Source: FEN-1279 sp964400285
Lineage (GTDB): Bacteria; Bacteroidota; Ignavibacteria; Tepidaquicellales; Tepidaquicellaceae
Length of the DNA stretch: 64,000 bases
Direction: 5' to 3'
NCBI GenBank assembly: GCA_964400285.1
Contig: CAYNTK010000003.1
Coordinates: 62,001-126,000 of the forward strand
The notes under the pieces were generated by a model, which saw only the letters and a list, made by a program, of their open reading frames with translations, searched no databases and was not told where the DNA came from. Each line of letters starts with the position of its first letter. Position 1 is the first letter of the stretch. The position numbers were made by a program, and so were the translations under genes. Positions 63,122 through 64,000 of this stretch are shown piece after piece.

Positions 63122-63772
63122 TTATTTTGCAACCACAAAAACTTCAATGTCAAAATCTTCTTTATATGGATTATCCTTATAATCTTTATCAATATTAATA
63201 GATTTCAAAGGTAAATTCCAATTAGCACCATTTAAGGAGAATTTAGAACGAGATACAATAGAATCTCTATAATAACTTGTTAAAGCAGTCACTGCCATCG
63301 ATAAAGTTGAATCTTTTATCGCTATACTACCTTTAATAGTTGTATTTACTGATGGCATAGTAGGTACTCTAAGAGGAACTATTGACCTTATTTCGACTGT
63401 TGCTTGAGGAAATTTTTCCGTAAATAAAAAATTCTTAGACTTAAGATATTCTATGATTCTATTATTTTCGACCGTATCTTTTATATCCTCTATCTTAATC
63501 GAATTCATATCAACCAAACAACTACCTGAAACGGGTAAACCTCCTTCTAATTTAAAAGAGCCTCTTAAAAATTTCAAAGTTCCCGAATGCTGACTGTTAT
63601 TTTTATATACTTTCCAATTAATAATGCTTCTATCTAAATCTAATATCATTTCTTTTTTCGCTTCTAAATCCATTTTAAGATTTTTTTCATCGCCTTTACA
63701 TCCATAAAGTAATAAAAATGAAATCAGGAAAACAAAAATAATTTTTTTACTTACGTAGAATATACTTTTCAT
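63122..63772 (-). CDS. YceI-like lipoprotein
   Basis: A 216-residue lipoprotein (lipobox LLLYGC, about residue 25). The body is a YceI-type lipocalin-like barrel: SIINWKVYKNNSQHSGTLKF, SFKLEGGLPVSGSCLVDMNSI, FLFTEKFPQATVEIRSI and FSLNGANWNLPLKS. Such domains bind isoprenoids or fatty amides in structures determined for the family. The ligand is not known. No cytochrome b561 gene is next to it, unlike in E. coli. Upstream is 228 bases of A+T-rich sequence to the window edge. Confidence 0.87.
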   Translation of the reverse strand: MKSIFYVSKKIIFVFLISFLLLYGCKGDEKNLKMDLEAKKEMILDLDRSIINWKVYKNNSQHSGTLKFLRGSFKLEGGLPVSGSCLVDMNSIKIEDIKDTVENNRIIEYLKSKNFLFTEKFPQATVEIRSIVPLRVPTMPSVNTTIKGSIAIKDSTLSMAVTALTSYYRDSIVSRSKFSLNGANWNLPLKSINIDKDYKDNPYKEDFDIEVFVVAK

Positions 63773-64000
63773 TTTTTAAATAAATATTTATGGTTTATCT
63801 AAGTGTGGAATTTATGAATTTTAAAGTGATTTGTAAACTCATTAATTATGATATTTAAAAATATTTTTAAATAGAATTTTTATATTGATATTTAATATTA
63901 AATATCATAAAATTAGCTATAAGATAATAAATAACTTTTTTTCAAGCGAGATTAAGTTAGTTATTTTTTTATTTAAATGTACATTTAAAAACTAAAAAAA
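63773..64000. other. Non-coding right end
   Basis: A+T-rich sequence upstream of the YceI lipoprotein. It includes a 22-base palindrome at 63886-63907, which may be chance in this composition. No open frame or RNA gene is seen. Confidence 0.5.

Noticed and set aside
63886..63907. 22-base perfect palindrome TGATATTTAAT/ATTAAATATCA
   Set aside because: In so A+T-rich a sequence a palindrome of this length is expected by chance about once or more in 64 kb; it is far from any start.

Overview
The window is strongly A+T-rich, double-stranded bacterial chromosome with dense, mostly housekeeping gene content. The lineage is most likely an Ignavibacteria-like member of the FCB group (Bacteroidota/Chlorobiota/Ignavibacteriota). 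The evidence is a type IX secretion C-terminal sorting domain with the YQNYPNPFNP signature (41642-43684), many short lipoproteins with Bacteroidota-style signal peptides, an AddB of the Bacteroidota type, a recF-DUF721-gyrB cluster, frequent TTG starts and few Shine-Dalgarno sequences. I cannot name a species.

Layout. 1-667 (minus) is the 5' part of a DUF218 membrane protein. 754-11030 (plus) carries tmk, a C-terminal processing protease, a prohibitin-like protein, an M19 dipeptidase, a YkvA-like protein, a YmdB-like phosphoesterase, two paralogous lipoproteins, a helix-hairpin-helix protein, a PilM-like protein, rsmD and coaD. 11056-30147 (minus) carries a thioredoxin-fold protein, uppP, an outer-membrane barrel, gyrB-DUF721-recF-dnaN (no dnaA beside it), mntP, a deoxyhypusine-synthase-like enzyme, addB-addA with a small SLOG-type gene, a large TPR lipoprotein and two small genes of unknown, possibly phage-derived, origin. 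30603-43684 (plus) carries lon, dnaX, speB, nth, kdsC, a PLP-dependent sulfur-amino-acid lyase, recG, a polyprenyl-phosphate sugar transferase, a small membrane protein and the T9SS cargo protein. A MarR regulator and a metallophosphoesterase (minus) precede uvrA (plus). 48400-51000 is the most accessory-looking part: a dispersed palindrome, a Gp37/Gp68 radical-SAM-like gene, a tcmP gene broken by one in-frame amber codon, a DUF971 gene and an exported protein built of six tandem YDYQA repeats. 51156-56560 (plus) holds glgP, an AtuA-like protein, a threonine-dehydrogenase-like epimerase and an EamA transporter. The right end holds a PEGA protein and a beta-propeller lipoprotein, a TPR protein, and a minus-strand run of a YceI lipoprotein, a small exported protein, a LytR_C protein, rsfS, pdxA and ftsE.

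Functionally the window is rich in DNA replication and repair (dnaN, recF, gyrB, DUF721, dnaX, addAB, recG, uvrA, nth) and in envelope functions (uppP, kdsC, sugar transferase, lipoproteins, ftsE). The best candidates for something undescribed are the TcmP/Gp37 pair with its amber stop, the YDYQA repeat protein, a roughly 100-residue insertion in the DnaN clamp, the SLOG-AddAB operon, the twin small genes at 29271-30147, and a possible slippage site in dnaX. No tRNA, rRNA, CRISPR array, intact insertion sequence or complete prophage was recognised.
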